DNA of 64,000 nucleotides, taken from positions 124,001-188,000 of the forward strand of contig JAWKQR010000007.1 in the NCBI GenBank assembly GCA_041390025.1, in the 5' to 3' direction. The notes beneath the pieces were generated by a model. That model was not told the origin of the DNA. It ran no database searches and saw only the letters and a program-made list of their open reading frames with translations. The stretch comes from JBFFMO01 sp041390025. Lineage in GTDB: Bacteria > Myxococcota_A > Bradymonadia > Bradymonadales > Bradymonadaceae. Positions within the stretch are counted from its first letter, which is position 1. Every line of letters starts with the position of its first letter. A program made the position numbers and the translations under genes. Of this stretch, positions 25,962 through 36,068 are shown piece by piece.

Positions 25962-28112
25962 TCAGGCCGTGGTGTTTGGCTCTTGCGCATCGAGCTCGTT
26001 TGGTTGCCGTGTGACTTTGCGCCACAACCGAACCAATACGCTTCGACGTGTCCCGAGCACAGACTCCAAAAGAAGCCCGATTGTGACCATAAACAGGAAG
26101 ATTGGCCACAGGTTCATTCGTTTTTGTGACATCGAGCCCTTGCGTTCGGCGGCGTCACCCGGCGACAACCACGGGGCGAGCGCACTTTCAGGCAGCGCGG
26201 TAAGTTCGGCCTCCTGCACGTCGACGTTGACGGCCACATCGAGCTCGTCGAGCCGCGCGTTGGCTGCGTCCGCATCATCGGCAAACGCCTCCCAGACGCC
26301 TGGTTCATTGGGCGTAAACACCACCTTGGCGTCGGTCGGCTCCAAGACCACGCGGTTGTCACCGTTGCGCAGAATAAGGCGTTCGTTGACCAGACCTTCG
26401 CTGTCGAGCTCAATGGCCTGACCGACGATGTGATTGGGCTCTGCCTCGCTCGTCGCGCGCCGCGCGAGGTACTGCATCATCCTTCGTGTCAGCGGAAGGT
26501 AGGCCGTGCGGGTCGCGAGGTCGCTCCAATCCACGTCGAGGGTCGTCGTGTAGAGCAGAACACGACCCCGCCCGACCTTGCGTTCGAGCAGCGCCGGCGC
26601 GGCATCTTTGTAGCTCAGCAACGTCTGAGATTGCTCAGGCGGTGACGGTTCAAGCAGCATGTAGCTGTAGACCATCCCGGACTGCAGCGTGGACCCGCCG
26701 GGGGCATCGAAGACCTCAAAAATGGGGTGATCTCGCCTGGCCGTCCCGTAGTTCGTGATCTTGACGGGAGCGTCGGGGTCACCGACCTCCGCGAGTTGCT
26801 TCATGCCGCGCAGGGGCTTGGGCAGGAGGTCCTTCATTTGGGTGTTCCACGAACCCACTTCGACCTGATCTCCCATCGCCAAGAGCAACCCTCCCCCACC
26901 GTCCACGAAGGCCTTGAGGAGCTCGGCCGCGGCTGGTGTGACCGTTGTAACATTGGCGAGCACGACCACATCAAACTCAGCGAGGTTGCGGCCCTCAAGA
27001 CCCTCCCGTGTGATGGTCGTCATCGCGATGCCGTCGTTGCTGTTCTTGGGATTTAGCGCACGCTCAAAGAAGAAAAGCTCGTCGCGGTAGATCACCGATG
27101 TGGGCTCGCCATTGACGAGCAGGGCACGAATGCGATTGCCCGGACGCAGGTTGAACCACCGTAGGTTGTCGGCTTGCAGCGCGTCGCCATCGACGATCTC
27201 AATGGCGGCGGCGCGGGTCTGCGTTCCGTCGACCCGGTGGCGAAACGTCTGAACGGCGGTCTTGCCCGCGGGTACAGTCACCTTGGATGCCGAGACCGCG
27301 CTGCCGTCGACGAGCAACCGAACCTCCAACGCCTTGTCCGTGGCTGAAAAATTCTTGATCGTCGCGTCGATCCGAAACGACGGTTCGCGTCGTGTTCCCT
27401 CCTGCTCGTAACTGACGTCTGTGACCGCAACAGAATCCCGCTCATCGGTCGAGACATCGACGCGCTCAACCGGCACACCCACCGGCACCGCTCCGGCGGC
27501 GTCTTGTGGGAAGCCGCCGCTTGTGAAATCCGAAATCACGACGATGCGTTTGTTGGGCAACTGCGACGGCGAGAGGATATCCGCCGCCTGTTTGAGCGCG
27601 CCAGGGAGGTCAGTGCCTTGGAATCCCGGCTTGAGATCGTCCACAACCTTGGAGACACGTGCGTGGTCGGTCGTCAGACGATCCACCGGCGCGCGTCGCG
27701 TGTTGTCTGCCAACACCAGCGCCACCTCATCCCATGGACGCATCTGATCCACGAGGTCGTCTGCCTCACGGGTTGCACGCTTCCACCAATCTGCGTTCTG
27801 CATCGACATGCTGGTGTCGAGCACAATGACGGTCGCCGTGGGAAGGCGTTCCTCAGCCGACACGCCGGCATCACTCGACACAAACGGTTTGGACAAGGCA
27901 AAAGCGAGCAACCCCACGACCAACATTCTCAGCGCGAGCAGTAACCACTGGCGAATCTTGGCACCACGCGCCACCCGCTTGTTGGACTGCAGCAAGAATC
28001 GCATCGCCGGAAACGGCTGACGCACGGCCTTTTTTCGATTGATGAGGTGAACGATCAGCGGCCCGAGCGCCGCGAACAACCCCAACAAAAACGCCGGTTC
28101 AAGGAAACTCAT
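25962..28112 (-). CDS. BatA-like membrane protein with von Willebrand A domain
   Basis: A 716-aa inner-membrane protein. Residues 1-26 are the BatA N-terminal segment (MSFLEPAFLLGLFAALGPL...INRKK), a second helix lies near 55-78, and the VWA domain follows with a MIDAS DTSMS near 99. A periplasmic beta-rich middle precedes a last transmembrane helix (about 660-685) and an arginine-rich cytosolic tail. Proteins of this kind occur next to MoxR and DUF58 genes and are thought to be acted on by the MoxR ATPase. It overlaps the DUF58 gene by ATGA. Confidence 0.88.
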   Translation of the reverse strand: MSFLEPAFLLGLFAALGPLIVHLINRKKAVRQPFPAMRFLLQSNKRVARGAKIRQWLLLALRMLVVGLLAFALSKPFVSSDAGVSAEERLPTATVIVLDTSMSMQNADWWKRATREADDLVDQMRPWDEVALVLADNTRRAPVDRLTTDHARVSKVVDDLKPGFQGTDLPGALKQAADILSPSQLPNKRIVVISDFTSGGFPQDAAGAVPVGVPVERVDVSTDERDSVAVTDVSYEQEGTRREPSFRIDATIKNFSATDKALEVRLLVDGSAVSASKVTVPAGKTAVQTFRHRVDGTQTRAAAIEIVDGDALQADNLRWFNLRPGNRIRALLVNGEPTSVIYRDELFFFERALNPKNSNDGIAMTTITREGLEGRNLAEFDVVVLANVTTVTPAAAELLKAFVDGGGGLLLAMGDQVEVGSWNTQMKDLLPKPLRGMKQLAEVGDPDAPVKITNYGTARRDHPIFEVFDAPGGSTLQSGMVYSYMLLEPSPPEQSQTLLSYKDAAPALLERKVGRGRVLLYTTTLDVDWSDLATRTAYLPLTRRMMQYLARRATSEAEPNHIVGQAIELDSEGLVNERLILRNGDNRVVLEPTDAKVVFTPNEPGVWEAFADDADAANARLDELDVAVNVDVQEAELTALPESALAPWLSPGDAAERKGSMSQKRMNLWPIFLFMVTIGLLLESVLGTRRSVLVRLWRKVTRQPNELDAQEPNTTA

Positions 28113-29002
28113 CGTGGACCCCGCAACGCGCGCAGCACCACGTCTTCAATGGCCTCGGTGGTATGAAATCGAATGTATGGGATGTCCGACTCTTCACAGG
28201 TTCGCTGAACGGCCGCCAAATGCGTCGCCATCGCTTGTTGGTAGGCTGCGCGCAGATCATCGGGTTCGGCAAGCAGATCGCCCTCGTCCTCGAGTCCCAC
28301 AAATTGCGTCAGCCCTTCGTAGGGCAGTGTCAGCTCGGCGGGATCGATGGGATGAAACAAGACGACATCAAACCGACGACGCCGCAACACCTTGAGAAAC
28401 GTCAGACTTTCGCCGTCAGCATCCAGCATGTCGCTCAAGATGATGATGCGCGACCGCGGTCGGGCGCGTTCCGCGAGGGTTTTAAGCCCTTTGAGTAGGT
28501 TCGCGTCGCCGGTCCCGGTCATTTGTTCCAACACCAAAAACAGGTCGTCTAGGTGGGACGTCCGAGACGCCGCCGGAAGGTATTTGGGCGAGGCGTGGCC
28601 AGCGTCGACGGCCCCCACTGCATCACCTTGGCGCACGATCAAGTACGCCAAGGTCGCCGCGACAAACCGACTATGGTCGAGTTTGGTCAGCGGTGCTTCC
28701 TCGCCGCGAAAATCCATCGACCCCGAGCCATCGAGCACAAAGTAATTCTGAGCGTTGGTCTCGTCCTGGAACTGTTTGACGTAATATTTGTCCGACTTGC
28801 CATACACACGCCAATCGATGTGGCGAATCTCGTGGCCGGGGCTGTATTCGATGTACTCGGCGAACTCGACCGAGCCGCCACGATGGGGCGACCGGTGCAT
28901 GCCGGCGAGCACACCTTCGGCAAGCGCGCGCACCTTGACCTGCATGTTTCCAAGCGCGCTGAGCACGTTGGGGTCGAGGTATTTGGCACGCAATTCGGTC
29001 AT
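28109..29002 (-). CDS. DUF58 (VWA-like) protein
   Basis: A 297-aa cytosolic protein of the DUF58 family that accompanies MoxR ATPases. The family core is visible: EYSPGHEIRHIDWRVYGKSD (about 52-71), then YVKQFQDE, and a MIDAS-like DGSGSM near 92-97. It lies two bases after moxR and overlaps the BatA-like gene by four bases. Its likely role is as an adaptor between the ATPase and membrane VWA protein; the client is unknown. Confidence 0.92.
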   Translation of the reverse strand: MTELRAKYLDPNVLSALGNMQVKVRALAEGVLAGMHRSPHRGGSVEFAEYIEYSPGHEIRHIDWRVYGKSDKYYVKQFQDETNAQNYFVLDGSGSMDFRGEEAPLTKLDHSRFVAATLAYLIVRQGDAVGAVDAGHASPKYLPAASRTSHLDDLFLVLEQMTGTGDANLLKGLKTLAERARPRSRIIILSDMLDADGESLTFLKVLRRRRFDVVLFHPIDPAELTLPYEGLTQFVGLEDEGDLLAEPDDLRAAYQQAMATHLAAVQRTCEESDIPYIRFHTTEAIEDVVLRALRGPR

Positions 29003-29004
29003 GT

Positions 29005-30009
29005 TTAGCGCAGCAGTCGATCGATGAGATCGTCACTTGTGATGTTCTGCGCCTCGGCTTGGAAGTTGGTCAAAATACGGTGGCGCAAGATAGGATGGGC
29101 GAGCGCACGAATGTCCTCAGCCGAGACCGTCAGGCGACCGGCGAGCAACGCGCGCGCCTTGCCCGCGAGCACCAGGTACTGACTCGCACGAGGGCCGGCG
29201 CCAAAGCCCACGAACTCCTTGATGAAATCAGGCGCCGTCGGGTCTTCGGGTCGTGTGCGGCGGACCAGATTCACCGCCGTCTGTACGACCTCTTGGCTGA
29301 CGGGGACCTGAAGCACCAAGTCTTGCAGTTTCATAATGGAGGACGCGTCCAACACCGACTTCAGGTCCGAAACTCGGCCTGCCGTGGTGTTCTCGACGAT
29401 CATCACTTCCTCGTCCGCTGTCGGATAATCCACTTTGAGATGGAACATGAACCGGTCGAGCTGGGCTTCGGGAAGTGGGTAGGTACCCTCTTGTTCGATG
29501 GGGTTTTGCGTCGCGAAGACGAGGAACGGGAGCTCGAGCGCATACGTGTTTCCTCCAGCTGAGACCTTGTACTCTTGCATGGACTGCAACAGCGCGGCCT
29601 GTGTTTTCGGGGGTGTGCGGTTGATCTCGTCGGCCAACAGCAAGTTCGTAAAGACGGGGCCTTGGATGAACTTGAAGTAGCGTTTGCCGGTCGAATGGTC
29701 TTCTTCGAGGATGTCGGTGCCGGTGATGTCGGCGGGCATCAAATCCGGCGTGAACTGGATGCGGTTGAAATTGAGCGACAGCACTTCGGCCAACGTCGAA
29801 ATCAACGACGTCTTCGCCAAGCCAGGCACACCCATCAACAAGCAATGGCCACGTGCGAAAAGTGCCACAAGCAGGTGCTCGATGAGCTCTTCCTGTCCAA
29901 AGATCCGTTTGCGGATTTCGCCAACGATGGCATCACGCGCCTGCGCGATCTGCTCGACGCCCTCAAGCGCGTCGTCGGTCATTGGGGTCGTATTCGGGTC
30001 TGTTGCCAA
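29005..30009 (-). CDS. MoxR-family AAA+ ATPase
   Basis: A 334-aa chaperone-like ATPase. Walker A GVPGLAKTS, Walker B LLADEINR followed by TPPKTQAALLQSMQE (sensor region), FATQNPIEQEGTYPLPEAQLDRF and a C-terminal lid are all typical of MoxR. I chose TTG 30009 because GGAGG stands five bases upstream. The first ATG (29982) has no ribosome site, and a GTG at 30039 lies too close to the upstream stop. It is the motor of the surrounding VWA operon. Confidence 0.93.
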   Translation of the reverse strand: MATDPNTTPMTDDALEGVEQIAQARDAIVGEIRKRIFGQEELIEHLLVALFARGHCLLMGVPGLAKTSLISTLAEVLSLNFNRIQFTPDLMPADITGTDILEEDHSTGKRYFKFIQGPVFTNLLLADEINRTPPKTQAALLQSMQEYKVSAGGNTYALELPFLVFATQNPIEQEGTYPLPEAQLDRFMFHLKVDYPTADEEVMIVENTTAGRVSDLKSVLDASSIMKLQDLVLQVPVSQEVVQTAVNLVRRTRPEDPTAPDFIKEFVGFGAGPRASQYLVLAGKARALLAGRLTVSAEDIRALAHPILRHRILTNFQAEAQNITSDDLIDRLLR

Positions 30010-30048
30010 TCTATCCTCCAGCGACTGCCGTCGCCCCACTGAATAACA

Positions 30049-31605
30049 CTAGGATCCGCCCTTGACGAGCTTCTCGAACCGAAGGAACTCGTCGGCCTCC
30101 TTGGTCATGCCAAGCTGCCGATACACACGTGCGAGCTCCGAATGCACCTCCGGATCAAACGGGTTGATGCGGCCGGCCTCGGTGAAGTACTCGCGTGCCT
30201 CCTCCCACCGCCCAAGCGCGGCTGCGGCCTTGCCCAGCTGAATCCACGTCGAAACGTATCCGGGGAAGTTCTGAATCGTAGGGATGAGCGCGTCGAACGC
30301 GGCTTGAGGCTGGTCGGTCGCGATCAGGCTCTGGGCGAGCCGTGTCTGCAGGACCGGGTTCATGTTGCCCGCAATGCTCTCGGCCTTGCGGTACTGCACG
30401 ATGGCTGCAGCAAAGCGGTCACGTGCTTGCAACATTTCCCCCAGATGCATGTGGTCGCGGGCCTTGGGTTGTGGGATGGCATCGAGCTCGGTGTTGGGTG
30501 CCGTATCCTTGAAGACCAACCGATCCTCGAACCCCGTGTCCTCAGGAAAAGACGAGGGCGTGCGTGTCTTGAGCGAGCCGCGCCACTCGCGTTCGAACTG
30601 TGGGAACGTCGTGCCGAGCACCTTCGCGAACGCACGCTGCGCGTCCATGCCTTGCGCGATCAGGTCCAACATGTCGTTGAAGGCCGTCGGCCCGACTTGG
30701 GCACGCAGGTACTCCATGGCCGTGTAGACCTCGGCAAACGCCATCGCCGCGTCCTCTTGGCTGGGCAGCTTTGCCATCGACGGATGCATCTGATCGAACG
30801 TGATGAACTCGCCCTTTTTGACCCGCTCTTGAAGCAGCTTTTCGCTCGAAGGCGGAAGCATCGCTGCGTCGGGGCCGCGCCAACGTCGCTCCAGATACTT
30901 TGCCAGGCCTTCGTGCATCCAGATCGGAACACGGCCACCGGTCTTCTGATTGACCACGTAGTGGACGTATTCGTGCACCACTGTGTCTACCCACCCGTAC
31001 CCGCGCACAAGCGCTTTGGGGCTGGTGATCATCAAGCGGTTGTATTTGCACAGCGCGATCGTTCCCGACGTACGAATCTCCTCGTCGGTTAGGCTTGAAA
31101 CCTCGGCAAGTGTGGCCGTTCGTGGGTAAACTTCGATGCGAATCGGCGTCTGCGGACGGAATCCAAGTTCTTGTGCGAATACCTCGTAGGCTTTGTCGAG
31201 CGCTTCAAACGCGAACGGCAGCAGGACTTCGTCTTTTCCGGGCTCGACCGCGATCTCGAAATATCCTTTGGGACTTTTGAACCGTTTGTAGCTCTTCGTG
31301 ACGTTGTGGGTCGCCGCGACCAAGTCGCGCAGCTGCACGAACTCCGCACGCGGGGTTTGCGCGATGGCTTGATCAAGGCGTTGAACGGCGGCCTCGTATT
31401 TGCCGTTGAAGAAGTCCAGCCGCGCGCGAAGGTACTCCACCTCGGGAGACGCCGGCGCAGCGGCCTCGAGGGCGTCGATCGCTTTGGTCGCAGCCGGAAT
31501 GTCCCACGCGTCCAACATCGCATTGGCGTCCGAGGGCGTCTGAGCCCAGACCGGGGTCGCGGTCGCCAACAAGCACGCGACGATCCACATGTGAAGTGTT
31601 CGCAT
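30049..31605 (-). CDS. Secreted MA-like zinc peptidase with TPR repeats
   Basis: A 518-aa periplasmic protein. The signal peptide ends at VWAQ (about 22). TPR-like helices follow, then a gluzincin core with HEYVH near 214-218 and a downstream WMHEGLAKYLE that supplies the third ligand Glu, and finally more TPR repeats to the C-terminus (QYRKAESIAG, EAREYFTEAGRINPFDPEVHSELARVY). The motif pair indicates an active metallopeptidase of the MA-like group; the substrate is unknown. It is separated by two bases from the DUF4175 gene and by about 40 bases from moxR. Confidence 0.88.
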   Translation of the reverse strand: MRTLHMWIVACLLATATPVWAQTPSDANAMLDAWDIPAATKAIDALEAAAPASPEVEYLRARLDFFNGKYEAAVQRLDQAIAQTPRAEFVQLRDLVAATHNVTKSYKRFKSPKGYFEIAVEPGKDEVLLPFAFEALDKAYEVFAQELGFRPQTPIRIEVYPRTATLAEVSSLTDEEIRTSGTIALCKYNRLMITSPKALVRGYGWVDTVVHEYVHYVVNQKTGGRVPIWMHEGLAKYLERRWRGPDAAMLPPSSEKLLQERVKKGEFITFDQMHPSMAKLPSQEDAAMAFAEVYTAMEYLRAQVGPTAFNDMLDLIAQGMDAQRAFAKVLGTTFPQFEREWRGSLKTRTPSSFPEDTGFEDRLVFKDTAPNTELDAIPQPKARDHMHLGEMLQARDRFAAAIVQYRKAESIAGNMNPVLQTRLAQSLIATDQPQAAFDALIPTIQNFPGYVSTWIQLGKAAAALGRWEEAREYFTEAGRINPFDPEVHSELARVYRQLGMTKEADEFLRFEKLVKGGS

Positions 31606-31607
31606 CG

Positions 31608-34600
31608 CTACTCCATCAGGCTTTCGTAATAACGTCGGATCTCGTCGTCGTAGTTCTCAAGCCGTCCCTCACGCATGTTTTTCATGACGTCGTCACGGTA
31701 AGTCTCTTTGGCGCGGTCTTCCTGCTCAGGAATCTCGACCTTCTCCTGGGTCGTTCGACCGTTGTTGCCCTGCTTTTCGCGCTTGAGCGTGTCACGCATG
31801 GACTCTTTGAGTTTGCGAAGCTCTTCGAGTGCCTGCCGTTGCTGGTCGAGCGCAGGCTGCAGCTGTCCCTTGCCAAGTTTGCTGCCCGCTTCGCCCATTT
31901 TCTGCTGAGCGGCATCCGAGGACGGCTTCATCTGCTGTTGCAGCATCGGGAATTCTTTGCTGGCCTGGTCGAGCTTTTCGCTGAACTTCTGGGCGCGGTC
32001 GCTGACCTGCTGCTGACCTTCGCCAAGACCCTCCATCATCTGTTGGTTGGGCGACGCCATCTGCTGTCGGGCCTTCTCTTTGAGCTGGCCAAGCTGATTG
32101 CGGATCTCCTGACCACGCGAAATCATGCCGGGCATCTCGCTGCGCGACTTTTCGAGGTCTTGGCTCTGGCGCGAGTTGGGTTTGGTGTAACGGGTCGCGA
32201 GCTCAAGCCCGAATTGCAGCGAACGCATGTCTTCAACGGACTGGTTGGCCCGCTCTGCTGCCTGTTCGATGTCACCCTGCCGCAGCGCCCTCTCGAGCCC
32301 ATCCAATCGTTCGATCGCGCGTTGTGCTTCGTCAGCCTCGTGGTCGGAGAGTTGGCGGGACTTCATCTGTTGCAACGCCTTTTTCTGCGCGCGAATGTCC
32401 TCAATGATGGGCCCGGTCGCCTTCTGGACCATGTCGTTGAGCTTCTCCTCAACCTGGCGCAAGTTCTCTTGGTGCGCCTCCTGCGTTTGTTTCTCGACCT
32501 CTTGCTGGAGCGCCTCGAGATCGTTGACGTCATCCATCAACTCCGAAATCTTCTTGTCGAGCTCGGTCATCGAATCGGGCTGCGCCTCACCGAACTCCTT
32601 GTTCATCTCTTTGGTCAACTCGTCCAGGCTGGTGTCCATCTGGTCAAGCGCAGCGAGCGCCCCGTCGATGTCACCCTTGTCGAGCATCTCTTCGATGCTC
32701 GTCATCGCGTCGGCCATCTTTTTGGCGTCGCTCTCGAGCTGCTGAGCGGCCATCGCGTCCATGTTGACGTGCTCTTCGGGCAAGCGATGCAGCTGATCCT
32801 GCATGCGCTTCATCAGCTCGGCCATGCGCTGACGCAGACGACCGATTTCGCGTTTGATCGCCTCTTTGAGCTCGGGATCTTGCGTGTCGCGGTACTTTTC
32901 CAACAGCTCACGAAGCCGGTCTTTGAGCGCTTTGATCTCCTCGGTCGTCGCCTTGACCATCTCCATGCGTTGCGACGCGAGCAGATCTTCCAGGCGTAGG
33001 ATGCCCTTTTCGAGGGCTTCTTCGTGGTCCGTCTGGTGGGTCGCGAGACGCCCAAGCTGCCCGGTTGACGGCCCCTCAAGCTTGAGCAACGGCTCAAGTC
33101 TGGCCACCGTTTCGGCGTGGTCTTGGTGGAGCTCGGCCAGCTGCGTGTACAATCCTGTGAAGATCATGGCATCGCGCTCGATCATCAACGGATCTTTGGC
33201 CATGTCCTCTGACAAGGTTTTCATCACCGCGAGCACCTCGGCCGTCTTCTTCGAGAGCCCAGCAGACAGTCCCAGACGTGCCTTTCGCTCGTCCTCGGAC
33301 AAGTCGGGCGGCACCGTCTGAACCCAGTTGGTTGTGCGAGCTGAGCGCTCCCCAAGCGGAGTCTCCAAAAAGTCGCCCAACAACATCACCAAGCTCTCGG
33401 CGAGTTCCTGTTGCCGCTCCACGATCTTTTGGTGTTTGTCGTCGGGGCTCGCGACCCTCAGAACAAGCTCTTGGGACAGCGTCCGACCCGGACCCGTCAA
33501 TGTGTTGTTGTCGATGATCTCGAGCTGGAAGACCACCGTATCCTTGGGCTGAAGGTTCATGACACTCAGGTCGAACTTCATTGTGGCCTCGAGCTCGGTC
33601 GGTAGCTCGTTCAGCGTGGGAATCGGCGGCGCCACCCGTGTCGGCTCCTCGCCGGGAAATCCGTACAGCCGCGCGATGGATTGAATCCCAAAGTCATCCG
33701 ACGCCGAAAACTTGATCTCAAGCACCTCACCCGGCGAGACCTCCACCTCGCCCGCATGTGACGTGATGTTGACCTTTGGCGGGAGGTCGGGACGAAGGTT
33801 GATGGTGCGAATGATGCTGTCGTCCACCACTTTCCCGTCGGCCTGCGTCGCGCGAAACTTATAGGTTCCGGGTTGGGTTGCGACAAAACGCGCTTCCAAC
33901 AGACCTGACCGCGTCTCTTTGACCGGCACCGTGCGTGTCTCACCGTCCGTTGTAAGCTCGATCTCGATGCGGGTGGCGTCGATGAGAGCATAGGTGCGAA
34001 GCGTGACTTCGGTCCCCGCGATGGCGTCGATGTTGCCCGTCGAGAAAGACTCGGATTCCGGCGGCAAGTGGGTATAGCTCGGGAACTCAAGCACGACGTC
34101 AATGTCTCCAACCACCGGGCGCGCATTGGGAATGGCGAGCATCGTCGCTTCGCGCACAAGGTGCCCGCCAAAATTGGGGAGCAGATTCGCCATCGCGATG
34201 ACCATCAAAAGGCCGCCCATGAAGGCGAATCCTGCCGGACGAAGACTTCGACTCGGCAGCAAGTGAGCCAGCGACCCGCGGCCGTCCACCCGTTCGTGCA
34301 TCAAACGAAGCGTGCGCTGCACGTGCTCAAGCGCCATCGAGGCGCTGTAGCGTGTCGGTCCACCTTGAAGCTCGCGCGCAAACTGTACGGCGGCGACAAT
34401 ATCGCTTCGAAACTGAGGTTCCGCGTTCTGCAACCAATGCGCGACCCGCGTCAAATCCGGATAGCGCCGCCAAGCAATCGCCGCCGTGATCCCAGCGACG
34501 ATCGTCGTCGCCACGATGCCCACGCCGAGCACCCACGAAAACACAGTGGGTCCCATGTTTCGCGGAACAACCGCGCTGAGCACGCCCGCGGACAACATGA

Positions 34601-34772
34601 CCGCCATCAACGTCGCGCCCAGCCACAAAACAAACTCGAACACCAGCGGTTGGAGGTAGGCCGAACGCGTCTTTCTTAACAACAAATCGAGCGCGGCTGC
34701 AGCATTTGCTGCGACCTGCGCATCGCTGCGCGCATCCTGATTGGGCGTTGTCTGTGAATCCATAGCCGGCAT
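31608..34772 (-). CDS. DUF4175-like large membrane/coiled-coil protein
   Basis: A 1054-aa protein and first gene of the VWA/MoxR operon. Two transmembrane helices lie near 43-68 and 77-100, and a third near 175-195. A periplasmic beta-rich (Ig-like) region is followed by a very long charged helical part from about 430 onward (Glu, Lys, Gln, Met-rich, for example KRMQDQLHRLPEEH), predicted to form coiled coils. DUF4175-type proteins accompany BatA/MoxR genes. ATG 34772 and ATG 34763 are both possible and neither has a clear ribosome site; longer upstream readings run into the divergent gene's promoter region. Confidence 0.82.
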   Translation of the reverse strand: MPAMDSQTTPNQDARSDAQVAANAAAALDLLLRKTRSAYLQPLVFEFVLWLGATLMAVMLSAGVLSAVVPRNMGPTVFSWVLGVGIVATTIVAGITAAIAWRRYPDLTRVAHWLQNAEPQFRSDIVAAVQFARELQGGPTRYSASMALEHVQRTLRLMHERVDGRGSLAHLLPSRSLRPAGFAFMGGLLMVIAMANLLPNFGGHLVREATMLAIPNARPVVGDIDVVLEFPSYTHLPPESESFSTGNIDAIAGTEVTLRTYALIDATRIEIELTTDGETRTVPVKETRSGLLEARFVATQPGTYKFRATQADGKVVDDSIIRTINLRPDLPPKVNITSHAGEVEVSPGEVLEIKFSASDDFGIQSIARLYGFPGEEPTRVAPPIPTLNELPTELEATMKFDLSVMNLQPKDTVVFQLEIIDNNTLTGPGRTLSQELVLRVASPDDKHQKIVERQQELAESLVMLLGDFLETPLGERSARTTNWVQTVPPDLSEDERKARLGLSAGLSKKTAEVLAVMKTLSEDMAKDPLMIERDAMIFTGLYTQLAELHQDHAETVARLEPLLKLEGPSTGQLGRLATHQTDHEEALEKGILRLEDLLASQRMEMVKATTEEIKALKDRLRELLEKYRDTQDPELKEAIKREIGRLRQRMAELMKRMQDQLHRLPEEHVNMDAMAAQQLESDAKKMADAMTSIEEMLDKGDIDGALAALDQMDTSLDELTKEMNKEFGEAQPDSMTELDKKISELMDDVNDLEALQQEVEKQTQEAHQENLRQVEEKLNDMVQKATGPIIEDIRAQKKALQQMKSRQLSDHEADEAQRAIERLDGLERALRQGDIEQAAERANQSVEDMRSLQFGLELATRYTKPNSRQSQDLEKSRSEMPGMISRGQEIRNQLGQLKEKARQQMASPNQQMMEGLGEGQQQVSDRAQKFSEKLDQASKEFPMLQQQMKPSSDAAQQKMGEAGSKLGKGQLQPALDQQRQALEELRKLKESMRDTLKREKQGNNGRTTQEKVEIPEQEDRAKETYRDDVMKNMREGRLENYDDEIRRYYESLME

Positions 34773-34859
34773 CGTCAGTGGGTCGCTTACGGTACCTTGA
34801 AACCGTTTGAGGCACGACAAATATTCTCTTATCGTCCGCGCTTGGGACGAATTCCATGC

Positions 34860-36035
34860 ATGGAGCAAAAAGTGACACGAAGACTCGCAATTATTGGGGC
34901 AGGCCCGATCGGCATCGAGGCCGCCACGCTCGCCGCCGAAAAGGGCTGGGACGTCACGGTGTATGAAACCGCAACACCTGGCGCGAGCATCCGACGGTGG
35001 GAGCACGTGAAGTTCTTCTCACCCTGGGCGATCAATCGGAGTTCTTGGGGGGCTAAGGCGGTCGGGACACACGTGGACGAGGACGCTTTCCCTACCGGAA
35101 AGGCCTATCTGCACGACTACCTGTTGCCCCTCGCAGAACGTCTGGCCGAGAGGTTGCAGCACAACACACGCGTGTTAGGCATTGCGCGTCGTGACGCGCT
35201 CAAGGGCGACTACATCGGCCAACGCGACGGAAACAGCGGACCGTTCCTGTTGCATATCGCAGGCCCTAACGGCGAGCGATACGATGAAGCCGACGTCGTG
35301 TTTGACACGTCGGGCGTCTACGAGAGTCCCGCACCGCTGGGCGTCGGTGGTCTGGACGCCCTAGGCATGTCGGCCATCGAAAATGCATTGGAGCGTTATA
35401 TCCCCGACGCGCTCGGCGCTCAGCGTGCGCTGTATGCGGACAAGCGTGTGCTGCTGATCGGCGCGGGGCACTCGGCCGTGACCTCGCTCAAGATTCTGTC
35501 GGATTTGCGAGCCACGGCTCCCAAAACCCAGATTCATTGGGCATTCCGTCAAGACGCCGCCCCGTACACGTTGATCGAAAACGACGTTCTGCCAGAGCGT
35601 CATGCGTTGGGTGAGTTTGGAAATCGCGCGGCTGCAGGAGGAATCGAAGGTGTCACCCCCTATCCGGGCTCGACCATCGAGCGGTTTGCGTCGAACGACG
35701 ACGGCATCGAGGTCACACTCTCGAGAGCCGCGGGCAACGAAACCATCGTCGTCGACCGGGTGGTGTCGAACGTGGGTTATCGGCCCGACCTAGCCCTGAC
35801 TCGCGAGATTCAGGTGCACCAGTGTTATGCGTCGGAGGGCCCCATGAAGTTGGCCGCCTCTCTTCTGGCATCGGCCGGTGGTGACTGCATGGCACAGACA
35901 TCATCGGGGGTCGATGTGCTAAAAAGCCCAGAGCCCAACTACTTTGTCCTCGGGGCAAAATCCTACGGGCGAAACTCAAGCTTCTTACTGCGCGTTGGAT
36001 TTGACCAGATCCAAGAGGTCTTGGGGTCGCTCTAG
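34860..36035 (+). CDS. FAD/NAD(P)-dependent oxidoreductase
   Basis: A 391-aa flavoprotein with two Rossmann loops: GAGPIG near residue 12 for FAD and GAGHSA near 203 for NAD(P). VSNVGYRPD near 305 is typical of the pyridine-nucleotide oxidoreductase fold. No CxxC redox pair is visible, so it is not a thioredoxin reductase; a monooxygenase-like or CzcO-like role is possible. ATG 34860 was chosen; upstream in-frame codons fall in the intergenic region. It is transcribed divergently from the VWA operon and stands alone. Confidence 0.8.
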   Translation: MEQKVTRRLAIIGAGPIGIEAATLAAEKGWDVTVYETATPGASIRRWEHVKFFSPWAINRSSWGAKAVGTHVDEDAFPTGKAYLHDYLLPLAERLAERLQHNTRVLGIARRDALKGDYIGQRDGNSGPFLLHIAGPNGERYDEADVVFDTSGVYESPAPLGVGGLDALGMSAIENALERYIPDALGAQRALYADKRVLLIGAGHSAVTSLKILSDLRATAPKTQIHWAFRQDAAPYTLIENDVLPERHALGEFGNRAAAGGIEGVTPYPGSTIERFASNDDGIEVTLSRAAGNETIVVDRVVSNVGYRPDLALTREIQVHQCYASEGPMKLAASLLASAGGDCMAQTSSGVDVLKSPEPNYFVLGAKSYGRNSSFLLRVGFDQIQEVLGSL

Positions 36036-36068
36036 CTCACGGCAGCTTGGAAGATGCCGCTTCACGGG

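Noticed and set aside
34797..34830. Strong promoter for the FAD oxidoreductase
   Set aside because: TTGAAA and TATTCT-like boxes exist but spacing is 19 bases and alternatives are equally good, so I did not list it.
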